Assembly: GCF_031450785.1 (NCBI RefSeq)
Contig: NZ_JARTWB010000002.1
Span: forward strand, 496,001 to 560,000
DNA length: 64,000 nt
DNA from: Caballeronia sp. LZ062
Lineage (GTDB): Bacteria > Pseudomonadota > Gammaproteobacteria > Burkholderiales > Burkholderiaceae
Direction: 5' to 3'
The position numbers were made by a program, and so were the translations under genes. Shown here one piece after another: positions 29,168 to 38,851 of the stretch. Position 1 is the first letter of the stretch. Each line of letters begins with the position of its first letter. The notes beneath the pieces are model-generated. The model searched no databases, was not told the origin of the DNA, and saw only the letters and a list, made by a program, of their open reading frames with translations.

Positions 29168-29452
29168 AGTGTGCTTGATGAGCGATTGAGGGCGATGCCG
29201 GATGTTATGCCGTCGCATGCAGCTTCTTGCAACGATTCTTGACCGAGCGCATTGGCCTGCAACGTGCCGCCGGCGCTGGCTGCCGTGGCGTCGGGGCAGT
29301 ATAACCGACGCCCCACGGTGCAATGCCCGCGCCAGCCCGCGAGCCGGCTGTATCGAACGGTGTGGTAACTTAACGTCAAATGCGCGGCGCGGGATCGCGT
29401 ATGACGAAAAAAGACGAGACGAGAGCCGACGATAGCGGCACAAGGAGACATC

Positions 29453-30376
29453 ATGGCCACCGGCTTCTACACTCACTCCGACTGCCTCCAGCACGATAAC
29501 GGCCAATGGCATCCTGAATGCGCGGCGCGCCTTCAGGCAATCGAGGATCAACTCATCGCGAGCCGTATCGACGCCCTGATCGAGCGGGAAGATGCGCCAC
29601 TCGCCGACGAAGCCGATCTGGCGCGCGTCCACACGCAGGCGCACATCGACTACATCAAGAGCCGCACGCCCGAGCATGGGCGCAGCGAACTGGATCCGGA
29701 TACGTCGATGTGCCCGCAGTCGTATCGCGCGGCCTTGCGCGCGGCGGGCGCGGCGATCGCGGCCACCGATGCCGTCATCGAAGGCCGATACGACAACGCG
29801 TTTTGCAGCGTGCGTCCGCCGGGCCATCACGCGGAGCCGGCGCGCGCGATGGGTTTCTGTCTTTTCAATAACGTCGCGATTGCCGCGCGCCATGCGCTGG
29901 AAGTGCATGGGCTGCAACGCGTCGCGGTCATCGACTTCGACGTGCATCACGGCAACGGCACCGAAGCGGCCTTCACCGGCGACCCGCGCGTGCTGATGTG
30001 CAGCTTCTTCCAGCATCCGTTCTACCCGTTCAGCGGCGCGGACAGCCACGCGCCCAACATGGTGAACGTGCCGCTGCCCGCGCGCACGAAGGGCATGGCG
30101 GTGCGCGAAGTGATCGACATGCTGTGGCTGCCGCGTCTCGAGGAATTCAAGCCGCAGATGCTGTTCATCTCCGCCGGTTTCGACGCGCACCGCGAGGACG
30201 ATCTCGGCAACATGGGACTCGTCGAAGACGATTACGCGTGGATCACCGAGCAGATTCGCGCGGTCGCCGAGCGGCACGCAGAAGGGCGCATCGTCAGTTG
30301 TCTCGAGGGCGGGTATAACCTGTCGGCGCTCGGGCGCAGCGTCGTCGCGCATCTGCGGACATTGGCGCAGATCTAG
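29453..30376 (+). CDS. Histone deacetylase-family (AcuC/acetylpolyamine amidohydrolase-like) protein
   Basis: This 307-residue zinc-dependent deacylase has all the class II HDAC landmarks: RPPGHHAEPARAMGFCLFNN with the His-His dyad, VIDFDVHHGNGTE with the zinc Asp and His, SAGFDAHRED with the second zinc Asp, and LEGGYNLSALG with a terminal Gly-Gly-Tyr. In bacteria these enzymes deacetylate polyamines or other acylated small molecules or proteins; the substrate here is not known. It is divergent from mltB and stands alone. A GGAG-type ribosome site (AAGGAGAC) precedes the ATG. Confidence 0.9.
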   Translation: MATGFYTHSDCLQHDNGQWHPECAARLQAIEDQLIASRIDALIEREDAPLADEADLARVHTQAHIDYIKSRTPEHGRSELDPDTSMCPQSYRAALRAAGAAIAATDAVIEGRYDNAFCSVRPPGHHAEPARAMGFCLFNNVAIAARHALEVHGLQRVAVIDFDVHHGNGTEAAFTGDPRVLMCSFFQHPFYPFSGADSHAPNMVNVPLPARTKGMAVREVIDMLWLPRLEEFKPQMLFISAGFDAHREDDLGNMGLVEDDYAWITEQIRAVAERHAEGRIVSCLEGGYNLSALGRSVVAHLRTLAQI

Positions 30377-30554
30377 CGGGGACGCCCCAAATAGGCGGGC
30401 GTAATTAGCCGATCCGAAATCGTTATTAAGCGGAGCGTTCAGCGTCCTGTAAAATCGCGCTTCTCAAAAAGCGGCAGTTCAACAAGCGGCGGCCGGCTGC
30501 GCGGGTGCTTTCACCTGGCGAAGCCTCCGCCGTTTGCATTTTCCAGACCGGCGC

Positions 30555-31589
30555 ATGATCGATATACGTAACCTCTCGCAGCGTTTCGCGGGACCCCGAG
30601 GCTGGGTCGAAGCGCTGCACAACGTCAATCTGACGATTCCCGCCGGCGAAGTGTTCGGCATCATCGGGCGCAGCGGGGCGGGCAAGAGCACGCTGGTGCG
30701 CACGCTTAATCTGCTGACGCGTCCGAGCGAAGGCAACGTGATCGTCGACGGCCGCGATCTCACGACCCTGCGCCCCGACGACTTGCGCGCCGCGCGCCGC
30801 GACATCGGCATGATCTTTCAGCACTTCAATTTGCTGTCGTCGCGCACCGTGTACGGCAACGTAGCGTTGCCGCTCGAACTGGCGGGCAAGAAGCGCGCGG
30901 AAATCGAAGCGGCCGTGTTGCCGCTGCTCGATCTCGTCGGCCTGACCACGCACAAGGACAAATATCCGGCGCAGATCAGCGGCGGGCAGAAGCAGCGCGT
31001 GGGCATCGCGCGGGCGCTCGCGAGCAATCCGAAAGTGCTGCTGTCCGACGAAGCTACGTCCGCGCTCGACCCCGAAACCACGCGCGCCATTCTCGACCTG
31101 CTGCGGAAGATCAATCGAGAACTCGGGCTGACCATCGTGCTGATCACGCACCAGATGGAAGTCATCAAGCAGGTTTGCGATCGGGTGGCCGTGCTGGACG
31201 CGGGGCGTGTCGTCGAAGAAGGCAAGGTCGTCGATGTCTTCATGCAGCCGCATCACGAAGTCACGCGCGCGCTAATCGGCGATGTTATCGCGCACGAACT
31301 GCCGCCCGCCCTGAAGGCGCGTGTCGCCGAGCGCCTGAAGAGCGGCAGCGGCCATTTGCTGCGGCTCGCGTTCACCGGCTCGGGCGTCGATCAGCCGATT
31401 CTTTCGGAAACGATCCGGCGCTACGAACTGGACTTCAACATCCTGCACGGCCAGATCGACGAGATTCAGGGTCAGGCGTTCGGATCGCTCGCCGTGCTGG
31501 CGGGCGGTCAGCCGGTCAAGGTCGCGGAAGCGATCGCCTATTTGCGCACGCAAGGTGTGGTGGTGGAGGAGTTGTCTCATGTTGAGTGA
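30555..31589 (+). CDS. metN: Methionine ABC transporter, ATP-binding protein
   Basis: This 344-residue ATPase powers the MetNIQ methionine importer. Walker A is GRSGAGKST, the signature is [15 protein letters not shown], and Walker B is [12 protein letters not shown]. The C-terminal ~95 residues form the NIL domain that senses methionine and inhibits transport. The ATG at 30555 ([11 protein letters not shown]) fits the family start. metI begins 11 bases before its stop. A TAAAAT element at 30450-30455 may be the -10 box, about 100 bases upstream. Confidence 0.95.
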   Translation: MIDIRNLSQRFAGPRGWVEALHNVNLTIPAGEVFGIIGRSGAGKSTLVRTLNLLTRPSEGNVIVDGRDLTTLRPDDLRAARRDIGMIFQHFNLLSSRTVYGNVALPLELAGKKRAEIEAAVLPLLDLVGLTTHKDKYPAQISGGQKQRVGIARALASNPKVLLSDEATSALDPETTRAILDLLRKINRELGLTIVLITHQMEVIKQVCDRVAVLDAGRVVEEGKVVDVFMQPHHEVTRALIGDVIAHELPPALKARVAERLKSGSGHLLRLAFTGSGVDQPILSETIRRYELDFNILHGQIDEIQGQAFGSLAVLAGGQPVKVAEAIAYLRTQGVVVEELSHVE

Positions 31590-32232
31590 AATGTTCGACA
31601 TGTTCGTGCAGTCGTTCTGGGAAACGCTGATCATGGTCGGCATCTCGGGACTCGTCGGCGCGGCGGTGGGCCTGCCGCTCGGCGTGCTGCTGTATCTGAC
31701 CGACCGCGACGGCGTGCTCCGGAACATGGCCGTCAACCGTGTGCTCGGCGGCATCGTCAATGCAGTGCGCTCGACGCCGTTCATCATCTTGCTGGTCGCG
31801 GTGATTCCGTTCACGCGGCTGATCGTCGGGTCTTCAATCGGCACCGCGGCGGCCGTCGTGCCGCTGACCATCGCGGCAGCGCCGTTCATCGCGCGGCTCG
31901 TCGAAACGGCGCTGCGCGAAGTGGATCGCGGTCTCATCGAGGCGGCGCAGGCCATGGGCGCGACCACCAGCCAGATCGTCTTCAAGGTGCTGCTGCCGGA
32001 ATCGCTGCCGGGCGTCGTCGCGGGACTCACCATCACGTTCGTCTCGCTCGTCGGCTATTCGGCCATGGCGGGCGCAATCGGCGGCGGCGGTCTCGGCGAT
32101 CTCGGCATCCGCTACGGTTATCAGCGGTTCCTGCCGGAAGTGATGCTGGCGGTCGTCGTCATTCTCATTGTGTTCGTGCAGCTCGTGCAGTCGTTCGGCG
32201 ACTGGCTCGTGCGCCGTCTGAGCCATAAATGA
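31579..32232 (+). CDS. metI: Methionine ABC transporter, permease
   Basis: This 217-residue inner-membrane protein has five predicted helices, starting with [20 protein letters not shown]. The ABC permease coupling loop reads [20 protein letters not shown]. The ATG at 31579 (MLSEMFDMF) overlaps the end of metN by 11 bases, which indicates translational coupling. It is followed 36 bases later by metQ. Confidence 0.95.
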   Translation: MLSEMFDMFVQSFWETLIMVGISGLVGAAVGLPLGVLLYLTDRDGVLRNMAVNRVLGGIVNAVRSTPFIILLVAVIPFTRLIVGSSIGTAAAVVPLTIAAAPFIARLVETALREVDRGLIEAAQAMGATTSQIVFKVLLPESLPGVVAGLTITFVSLVGYSAMAGAIGGGGLGDLGIRYGYQRFLPEVMLAVVVILIVFVQLVQSFGDWLVRRLSHK

Positions 32233-32268
32233 GCCATAAATAATTCCATCGAAAAAAAAGGTCAGCAC

Positions 32269-33066
32269 ATGCAACGTCGATTCATCCTGAAGTTCGCCGC
32301 GGCGCTCGGCGCGGCATCGCTCATCAGCACGGCCGCGCACGCGGACGACAACGCCATCAAGGTCGGCGTGACAGGTGGCCCGCACGCCCAAGTGATGGAA
32401 GTGGTGAAGCAGGTCGCCGCGAAGAACGGGCTGAAGATCACGGTCGTCGAGTTCTCGGACTACGTGCAGCCGAACGCGGCGCTAGCGGCCGGCGATCTCG
32501 ATGCCAACAGTTACCAGCATCAGCCGTATCTGGACGCGCAGGTTAAGGACCGCGGCTACAAGCTGATCAAGGTGGCCGATACGGTCACGTTCCCGATGGG
32601 CATCTATTCGAAGAAGCTCAAGTCGCTGAAAGAATTGCCCAACGGCGCGCGCATCGCCGTGCCGAACGATCCGACCAACGGCGGCCGCGGTTTGCTGCTG
32701 CTGCAAAAGCAAGGTTTGCTCAAGCTGCGCGCCGATGCGGGCCTGAAGGCGACGCCGCTCGATATCGTCGAGAATCCGAAGAAGCTGAAGATCGTCGAGC
32801 TGGACGCCGCGCAGATCCCGCGCTCGCTCGGCGATGTCGACGCCGCTGCCATCAACACGAACTTTGCGATGGAAGCCGGCCTGAAACCGAAGTCCGACGC
32901 CATCGCCATCGAAGATCCGCACGGGCCTTACGCGAACATCATCGCCATTCGCGCGTCCGACAAGGACAAGCCGTGGGTCGGCAAGCTCGTGGCCGCCTAT
33001 CATTCGCCGGAAGTGAAGCAGTTCATCGAGGGCAAGTACGCCGGTGCGGTTATCGCGGCGTGGTGA
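32269..33066 (+). CDS. metQ: Methionine ABC transporter, substrate-binding protein
   Basis: This 265-residue NlpA-family binding protein captures methionine for MetNI. The signal peptide ends at TAAHADD, a signal-peptidase I site; the lipobox Cys found in many MetQ proteins is missing. It would be soluble in the periplasm rather than a lipoprotein. Typical MetQ segments are VTGGPHAQVMEVVK and DANSYQHQPYLDA. It has a GC-rich start and lies at the 3' end of metNIQ. Confidence 0.94.
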   Translation: MQRRFILKFAAALGAASLISTAAHADDNAIKVGVTGGPHAQVMEVVKQVAAKNGLKITVVEFSDYVQPNAALAAGDLDANSYQHQPYLDAQVKDRGYKLIKVADTVTFPMGIYSKKLKSLKELPNGARIAVPNDPTNGGRGLLLLQKQGLLKLRADAGLKATPLDIVENPKKLKIVELDAAQIPRSLGDVDAAAINTNFAMEAGLKPKSDAIAIEDPHGPYANIIAIRASDKDKPWVGKLVAAYHSPEVKQFIEGKYAGAVIAAW

Positions 33067-33237
33067 GCGCTTATCCGAATTCGGGTTTTTTGGGATACAA
33101 AGCGAACGACCGTTCTATTAAAGTGGACGCAAATTTATTGCACGCTGACCCGGCTCGCTCGTCGATGGCCGAAGCGCGAAACGCGCCGCTCGTATAATGA
33201 CGCTGGGTTGACGTAATCGTAACTTTGGAGCGTGTGG

Positions 33238-33987
33238 ATGAAAATTCTGGTGCCAGTCAAGCGCGTGGTCGACTACAACGTGAAGGTCCGCGTGAAATCG
33301 GACAACACGGGCGTCGAACTCGCCAACGTGAAGATGTCGATGAACCCATTCGACGAAATCGCCGTGGAAGAGGCGGTGCGTCTGAAGGAAGCGGGCGTCG
33401 CAACCGAAGTGATCGTGGTGTCGTGCGGCGTCACGCAATGCCAGGAAACGCTGCGCACGGCGCTGGCGATCGGCGCGGATCGCGCGATTCTGGTCGAATC
33501 TGCCGAGGAATTGCAGCCGCTGGCAGTCGCGAAGCTGCTCAAGGCGCTCGTCGATCAGGAAAAGCCGGAACTCGTGATTCTCGGCAAGCAGGCCATTGAC
33601 GACGATTCGAACCAGACCGGGCAGATGCTCGCCGCTTTGGCGGGCCTGCCTCAAGCGACGTTCGCATCGAAAGTCGTGATCGCCGATGGCCGCGCCACCG
33701 TCTCGCGCGAAGTCGATGGCGGCGCGGAAACGCTGTCGCTGAAGCTGCCCGCGGTCGTCACGACGGATCTGCGCCTGAACGAGCCGCGCTACGTGACGCT
33801 GCCGAACATCATGAAGGCGAAGAAAAAGCCGCTGACGACGGTCACGCCCACCGATCTGGGCGTCGATGTCACGCCGCGTCTGAAGACGCTCAAAGTCACC
33901 GAGCCGCCCAAGCGCAGCGCCGGTGTGACGGTGCCGGACGTGAAGACGCTGGTCGAGAAACTGAAAACCGAAGCGAAGGTGATCTAA
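33238..33987 (+). CDS. etfB: Electron transfer flavoprotein subunit beta
   Basis: This 249-residue subunit forms EtfAB, which passes electrons from acyl-CoA dehydrogenases to the quinone pool through ETF dehydrogenase. It starts [33 protein letters not shown] is a family signature, and the AMP-binding segment lies near residues 120-135 ([13 protein letters not shown]). The ATG at 33238 is preferred to the GTG two codons earlier. etfA follows after one base, and an acyl-CoA dehydrogenase gene lies downstream, which agrees with a fatty-acid oxidation role. Confidence 0.96.
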   Translation: MKILVPVKRVVDYNVKVRVKSDNTGVELANVKMSMNPFDEIAVEEAVRLKEAGVATEVIVVSCGVTQCQETLRTALAIGADRAILVESAEELQPLAVAKLLKALVDQEKPELVILGKQAIDDDSNQTGQMLAALAGLPQATFASKVVIADGRATVSREVDGGAETLSLKLPAVVTTDLRLNEPRYVTLPNIMKAKKKPLTTVTPTDLGVDVTPRLKTLKVTEPPKRSAGVTVPDVKTLVEKLKTEAKVI

Positions 33988-33988
33988 C

Positions 33989-34924
33989 GTGACGACTCTG
34001 GTGATTGCGGAACACGACAACGCGTCGATCAAGGCGGCGACGTTGAACACGGTCGCGGCAGCGGCCAAGCTGGGCGGCGACATTCACGTGCTCGTCGCGG
34101 GATCGAACGCGCAGGGCGCGGCGGATCAGGCCGCGAAGATCGCGGGCGTTTCGAAGGTGCTGCTGGCGGATGCGCCGCAGCTTGCCGAAGGCCTCGCGGA
34201 GAACGTCGAAGGCACGGTGCTGAACATCGCGAAGGACTATTCGCACATCGTTGCTCCGGCGACGGCTTACGGCAAGAACATCGCGCCGCGCATTGCCGCG
34301 CATCTCGATGTCGCGCAGATCAGCGAGATCACCGCTGTCGTCAGCGCCGACACCTTCGAGCGCCCGATCTACGCGGGTAACGCGATTGCGACCGTCCAGT
34401 CGAGCGATCCGATCAAGGTCATCACCGTGCGCGCGACGGGCTTCGATCCGGTGGCGGCGGAGGGCGGCAACGGGTCGGTCGAGAAGATCGAAGCAGCGGC
34501 GGACGCGGGCGTCTCGCAGTTCGTGAACCGCGAAGTAACGAAGCTGGACCGGCCCGAACTGACGAGCGCGAACATCATCGTCTCCGGCGGGCGCGGTTTG
34601 GGCAGCGGCGAGAACTACACGCAAGTGCTGGAACCGCTCGCGGACAAACTGGGCGCAGCGCTCGGCGCATCGCGCGCGGCGGTCGATGCCGGTTACGTGC
34701 CGAACGACTATCAAGTCGGCCAGACGGGCAAGATCGTCGCGCCGCAATTGTATGTGGCCGTCGGCATTTCGGGCGCCATTCAGCATCTGGCCGGCATGAA
34801 GGACAGCAAGGTGATCGTCGCGATCAACAAGGACGCCGAAGCGCCTATTTTCAGCGTGGCGGATTACGGACTGGTCGGTGATCTGTTCGCGGTCGTGCCG
34901 GAACTGGTGAAAGAACTCGGCTGA
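33989..34924 (+). CDS. etfA: Electron transfer flavoprotein subunit alpha
   Basis: This 311-residue FAD-binding partner of EtfB starts at a GTG directly after the etfB stop. The FAD site is in the C-terminal half: GGRGLGSGENYTQVLEPLAD, VGQTGKIVAPQLYVAVGISG and NKDAEAPIFSVADYG. The two genes form one operon ending at the terminator at 34963. Confidence 0.96.
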   Translation: MTTLVIAEHDNASIKAATLNTVAAAAKLGGDIHVLVAGSNAQGAADQAAKIAGVSKVLLADAPQLAEGLAENVEGTVLNIAKDYSHIVAPATAYGKNIAPRIAAHLDVAQISEITAVVSADTFERPIYAGNAIATVQSSDPIKVITVRATGFDPVAAEGGNGSVEKIEAAADAGVSQFVNREVTKLDRPELTSANIIVSGGRGLGSGENYTQVLEPLADKLGAALGASRAAVDAGYVPNDYQVGQTGKIVAPQLYVAVGISGAIQHLAGMKDSKVIVAINKDAEAPIFSVADYGLVGDLFAVVPELVKELG

Positions 34925-34962
34925 CCGCGTGCGTCGCGAGCGGCGCCTGCAATAAAAAGACA

Positions 34963-34994
34963 AAGGGGCGCGACAACCGTTGCGCCCTTTTTGC
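34963..34994 (+). terminator. Intrinsic terminator of etfBA
   Basis: GGGGCGC and GCGCCC pair across a ~10-nt loop and are followed by TTTTT at about 34988-34992. Confidence 0.7.
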
Positions 34995-35021
34995 ATCCGC
35001 AAACGAGAGAGGAGACAAACG

Positions 35022-36812
35022 ATGAGCTACCGCGCGCCCATGAAGGACATGCTGTTCGTCATGAAAGAACTGGCGGACATCGACAGCATCGCCGCGCTGC
35101 CGGGCTATGAGGACGGCAACTTCGACACCGCGCAGGCCGTCGTCGAAGAGGCCGCGCGCTTCTGCGGCGAAGTGCTGGCGCCGCTGAACGTCACCGGCGA
35201 CCGCCAGCCCAGCACGTGGGCGAGCGGACAAGTGACGACGACGCCTGGCTTCAAAGATGCGTTTCGCCAGTTCGGGGAAGGCGGGTGGCAAGGCATCGTG
35301 CATCCGGCGGAATTCGGCGGACAGAACCTGCCGAAGCTGATCGCGACTGCCTGCATCGAAATGCTCAATTCGGCCAATCTCTCGTTCGCGCTGTGTCCGC
35401 TGCTGACGGACGGCGCCATCGAAGCGTTGCTGACGGCCGGCAGCGAAGAGCAGAAGGCGCGTTATCTGCCGAAGTTCATCTCGGGGGAATGGACCGGCAC
35501 GATGAACCTCACCGAGCCGCAAGCGGGCTCGGATCTCGCGCTCGTGCGCACGCGCGCCGAGCCGCAGGGCGACGGCACGTACAAGCTCTTCGGTACGAAA
35601 ATTTTCATCACGTACGGCGAGCACGACATGACGGAGAACATCGTGCATCTGGTGCTCGCACGCACGCCGGATGCGCCGGAGGGCGTGAAGGGCATTTCGC
35701 TTTTCATCGTGCCGAAGTTCCTCGTCAACGACGACGGTTCGCTCGGCGCGCGCAACGACGTGCACTGCGTGTCCATCGAGCACAAGCTCGGCATCAAGGC
35801 GAGCCCGACCGCTGTGCTGCAATACGGCGACCACGGCGGCGCGGTCGGCTATCTGATCGGCGAAGAGAATCGCGGCCTCGAATACATGTTCATCATGATG
35901 AACGCGGCGCGCTTTGCCGTCGGCATGCAAGGCGTTTCGGTGTCGGAGCGAGCGTATCAGCAGGCGGTCGCATATGCGAAGGAACGCGTGCAAAGCCGCC
36001 CGGTCGATGGCAGCGCGAAGGCGGCGGTGCCGATCATCCAGCATCCGGACGTGCGCCGCATGCTCGCCACGATGCGCGCTTATACGGAAGGCGCTCGCGC
36101 GCTCGCGTATGTCGCCGCCGCGCACAGCGACCTGGCGCACGCGCATCCGGAAGAAGCGGTGCGCAAGCGCCATCAGGCGGTCTATGAATTTCTCGTGCCG
36201 ATCGTGAAGGGCTTCAGCACCGAGATCTCGGTTGATGTCGCGAGCCTCGGCGTGCAGGTGCATGGCGGCATGGGCTTCATCGAGGAGACGGGTGCCGCGC
36301 AGCATTATCGCGATGCGCGCATCTTGCCGATCTATGAAGGCACGACCGCGATTCAGGCGAACGATCTGATCGGCCGCAAGACGGTCCGCGATGGCGGCGC
36401 AACCGCGCAGGCGCTTCTGGCCCAAATCGACCAGACCATCGCGGCGCTCGCGGAAATCGACGGCCAGCCGTTCAAGTCGATGCATCGCCATTTGAGCGCC
36501 GGCAGCTTGTCGCTGGCGCGCGTCATCGAGTTCGTCGTCGCGCGGTTCAAGAGCGATCCGAACGCGGTGTTCGCGGGCAGCGTGCCGTATCTGAAGCTCG
36601 CGGGCACCGTGCTCTCCGGCTGGCAAATGGCCCGCGCGATGCTCGTCGCGCAAGCGAAGCGCGCCGAGGACGAGCCGTTCTACTCGGCGAAGATCGCGAC
36701 CGCCGAGTTCTTCGCGGAGCACATTCTGTCCCACGCGCCCGGCTTCGAGGCGGCGATCGTGAGCGCCAACGGACACGAAGGCGTGCTCGCGTTGAGCGAA
36801 GATCAGTTCTGA
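35022..36812 (+). CDS. Acyl-CoA dehydrogenase (large, C-terminal-extended type, DmdC-like)
   Basis: This 596-residue FAD enzyme is longer than the ~380-residue classic acyl-CoA dehydrogenase. It matches the DmdC/FadE-like group with an extra C-terminal domain. The flavin-binding region includes TEPQAGSDLALVRTRAE, and the helical core has GGMGFIEETGAAQHYRDARI followed by the catalytic-loop YEGTTAIQANDLIGRK. The substrate may be a medium or branched acyl-CoA or a methylmercaptopropionyl-CoA; I cannot decide. A strong AGAGAGGAG ribosome site precedes the ATG. It lies just after etfBA, its probable electron acceptor. Confidence 0.9.
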   Translation: MSYRAPMKDMLFVMKELADIDSIAALPGYEDGNFDTAQAVVEEAARFCGEVLAPLNVTGDRQPSTWASGQVTTTPGFKDAFRQFGEGGWQGIVHPAEFGGQNLPKLIATACIEMLNSANLSFALCPLLTDGAIEALLTAGSEEQKARYLPKFISGEWTGTMNLTEPQAGSDLALVRTRAEPQGDGTYKLFGTKIFITYGEHDMTENIVHLVLARTPDAPEGVKGISLFIVPKFLVNDDGSLGARNDVHCVSIEHKLGIKASPTAVLQYGDHGGAVGYLIGEENRGLEYMFIMMNAARFAVGMQGVSVSERAYQQAVAYAKERVQSRPVDGSAKAAVPIIQHPDVRRMLATMRAYTEGARALAYVAAAHSDLAHAHPEEAVRKRHQAVYEFLVPIVKGFSTEISVDVASLGVQVHGGMGFIEETGAAQHYRDARILPIYEGTTAIQANDLIGRKTVRDGGATAQALLAQIDQTIAALAEIDGQPFKSMHRHLSAGSLSLARVIEFVVARFKSDPNAVFAGSVPYLKLAGTVLSGWQMARAMLVAQAKRAEDEPFYSAKIATAEFFAEHILSHAPGFEAAIVSANGHEGVLALSEDQF

Positions 36813-36818
36813 AAACGA

Positions 36819-36844
36819 CGACGGCGCCTTTGCAGGCGCCGTCG
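36819..36844. terminator. Perfect GC hairpin between the convergent acyl-CoA dehydrogenase gene and dadA
   Basis: An 11-bp perfect stem (CGACGGCGCCT at 36819-36829 with 36834-36844) encloses a 4-nt loop. It lies 6 bases after the acyl-CoA dehydrogenase stop and 22 bases from the dadA stop. On the minus strand it is followed by TCGTTTTC. It can serve both genes. Confidence 0.7.
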
Positions 36845-36866
36845 CTGATCGAGGGCGATTCGGGCT

Positions 36867-38159
36867 TCAGACTCCCGCGTACGCCGGCCGCCCCTTCACG
36901 CTGGCATCGCCCAAATAACGATGCACCGACAAGTCGTCCGAGCGGATCGCGGGCTGTCTGCCGGACATGAGATCGGCGAGCAACTGGCCCGAGCCGCACG
37001 ACATCGTCCAGCCGAGCGTGCCGTGGCCGGTGTTCAGAAAGAGGTTGGGCACGGGCGTGCGGCCGACGATGGGCGTGCCGTCCGGCGTCATCGGGCGCAG
37101 GCCCGTCCAGAAGCTCGCGCTCGCGGTGTCGCCGCCGCCGGGGAACAGGTCGTTCACGCACATCTCGAGCGTCTCGCGGCGCGCCTGCTTCAGCGTCTTG
37201 TCATACCCGACGATTTCCGCCATGCCACCGACGCGAATGCGGTCGTCAAAACGCGTGATCGCGATCTTGTACGTTTCGTCGAGCACGGTGGAAACCGGCG
37301 CGCGCTTCGCATCGACAATCGGCGCGGTGATCGAATAGCCCTTCAGCGGATACACCGGAATCTTGACGAGATCGCCGAGCAGCTTCGGCGAATACGAGCC
37401 GAGCGCGACGACATACGAATCTGCCTTGATCAGTTCGCTGCCGCATTGCACGCCCGCGATGCGGCCGTTGCTCACGCGCAGCGCGTCGATTGGCGTGTTA
37501 TAGCGAAACTCGACGCCTAGCGCTTCGGCCATGGCGGCCAGGCGGGTGGTGAACATCTGGCAGTCGCCTGTTTCGTCGTTGGGCAGGCGCAGGCCGCCCG
37601 TCAGCTTGTGCGATACGGCGGCGAGCGCGGGTTCGGCCTTCGCCAGTTCCGCCGCCGACAGAAGCTCGAACGGCACGTTGGCTTCCTTGAGCACAGCGAT
37701 ATCTTTCGCGGCGCCGTCCAGTTGCTGCTGGGTGCGGAACACCTGAAGCGTGCCGCCCGTGCGGCCTTCGTACGCAATGCCCGTGTCGGCGCGCAGCGCC
37801 TGCAGGCAATCGCGGCTGTATTCGGCGAGGCGCACCATGCGGCCTTTGTTCACCGTGTAGCGCTCCTGCGTGCAGTTGCGCAGCATCTGCCACATCCACT
37901 GAAGCTGGCTCATGGTGCCGTCGAGGCGGATGGCGAGCGGCGCGTGCTTTTCGAACATCCATTTGACGGCCTTGAGCGGCACGCCCGGCGCGGCCCACGG
38001 CGACGCGTAACCCGGCGAAATCTGTCCCGCGTTGGCGAAACTGGTTTCGAGCGCGGGGCCGGCTTCACGGTCGATGACCGTGACTTCGTGTCCGGCGCGA
38101 GCGAGGTAATACGCGCTCGTCACGCCGACGACGCCGCTTCCCAGAATAACGATTCGCAT
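36867..38159 (-). CDS. dadA: D-amino acid dehydrogenase, small subunit
   Basis: This 430-residue FAD-dependent enzyme oxidatively deaminates D-amino acids, mainly D-alanine, and feeds electrons to the respiratory chain. The FAD motif is [20 protein letters not shown]. The substrate-side segments [33 protein letters not shown] and the C-terminal [20 protein letters not shown] are family signatures. It is transcribed away from an Lrp-type regulator gene starting at 38302, an arrangement typical of dadA and its regulator. Confidence 0.94.
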   Translation of the reverse strand: MRIVILGSGVVGVTSAYYLARAGHEVTVIDREAGPALETSFANAGQISPGYASPWAAPGVPLKAVKWMFEKHAPLAIRLDGTMSQLQWMWQMLRNCTQERYTVNKGRMVRLAEYSRDCLQALRADTGIAYEGRTGGTLQVFRTQQQLDGAAKDIAVLKEANVPFELLSAAELAKAEPALAAVSHKLTGGLRLPNDETGDCQMFTTRLAAMAEALGVEFRYNTPIDALRVSNGRIAGVQCGSELIKADSYVVALGSYSPKLLGDLVKIPVYPLKGYSITAPIVDAKRAPVSTVLDETYKIAITRFDDRIRVGGMAEIVGYDKTLKQARRETLEMCVNDLFPGGGDTASASFWTGLRPMTPDGTPIVGRTPVPNLFLNTGHGTLGWTMSCGSGQLLADLMSGRQPAIRSDDLSVHRYLGDASVKGRPAYAGV

Positions 38160-38301
38160 GTGATCTCCGTTTCCGATCCGACTGGACAGTCGCGAATCGC
38201 ACGAGGGCTGCGACGGATTGTCCGGCCAGTGTTATCGCCTATACTATTGGCTGTAAGGCAGTTTTAGTTATCGTATTTCGCGGATTTTCAGGAAGGAAAC
38301 G

Positions 38302-38790
38302 ATGAGAACGCAGCGAAATCCCCTTCGGACGCTCGATAAACTCGATCACAAGATTTTGAGCATCCTGCAGCAGGACGGGCGCATCGCGATGAAAGATCTC
38401 GCGGAGCGTGTCGGCCTTTCGGTGACGCCGTGCATCGAGCGCGTGCGGCGCATGGAGCGCGATGGCGTCATCACCGGCTACTACGCGCGCGTGAACCCTG
38501 CGCAGCTCGGCGCGGCGCTGCTCGTGTTCGTGGAGATCACGCTGGATCACAAGAGCGGCAACATGTTCGACCAGTTCCGGCGCGAGGTTCAGCGCATTCC
38601 CGAAGTGCTCGAATGTCACCTCGTTTCGGGCGATTTCGACTATCTGATCAAGGCGCGCATCGGCGAGATGGCTGACTATCGCAAGCTGCTCGGCGACATT
38701 CTTTTGCAACTGCCGGGGGCGGTGCAGTCGAAAAGCTACGTGGTGATGGAGGAGATCAAGGAGACGCTGACCATTCCGGTCGACGTCTAA
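38302..38790 (+). CDS. Lrp/AsnC-family transcriptional regulator (probable DadR)
   Basis: This 162-residue regulator has an N-terminal winged HTH (KLDHKILSILQQDGR, and GLSVTPCIERVRRMERDGV). A C-terminal RAM domain (about residues 75-150) follows, binding amino acids and driving octamer assembly. It is divergent from dadA across 142 bases; Lrp-type regulators of dadA respond to alanine, so control of dadA is a reasonable inference. An AGGAAAC ribosome site precedes the ATG. Confidence 0.9.
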   Translation: MRTQRNPLRTLDKLDHKILSILQQDGRIAMKDLAERVGLSVTPCIERVRRMERDGVITGYYARVNPAQLGAALLVFVEITLDHKSGNMFDQFRREVQRIPEVLECHLVSGDFDYLIKARIGEMADYRKLLGDILLQLPGAVQSKSYVVMEEIKETLTIPVDV

Positions 38791-38814
38791 AAAACGCTTG
38801 CGGTCGCCGCGCGA

Positions 38815-38834
38815 TACTGTATATTTGTACAGTC
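38815..38834 (+). promoter_or_regulatory. LexA (SOS) box upstream of the radical SAM gene
   Basis: The 20-mer TACTGTATATTTGTACAGTC matches 17 of 20 positions of the gammaproteobacterial consensus, with both CTGT and ACAG half-sites intact 8 bases apart. It ends 18 bases before the GTG start of the radical SAM gene, so LexA would block its promoter. In Pseudomonas aeruginosa the homologous gene PA0069 is reported in the LexA regulon. Confidence 0.75.
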
Positions 38835-38851
38835 CTTTGAGACGCTGAACT

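Noticed and set aside
29168..30352. N-terminal extension of mltB to 780 residues
   Set aside because: It is antisense to the HDAC-family gene; the signal-like hydrophobic stretch after 29167 marks the real start.
30377..30554. SAM- or methionine-responsive riboswitch upstream of metN
   Set aside because: No SAM-I, SAM-II or SAH riboswitch core could be matched by eye; only short unrelated hairpins are present.
36921..38267. Plus-strand ORFs opposite dadA
   Set aside because: Shadow frames; dadA has complete FAD and substrate motifs on the minus strand.
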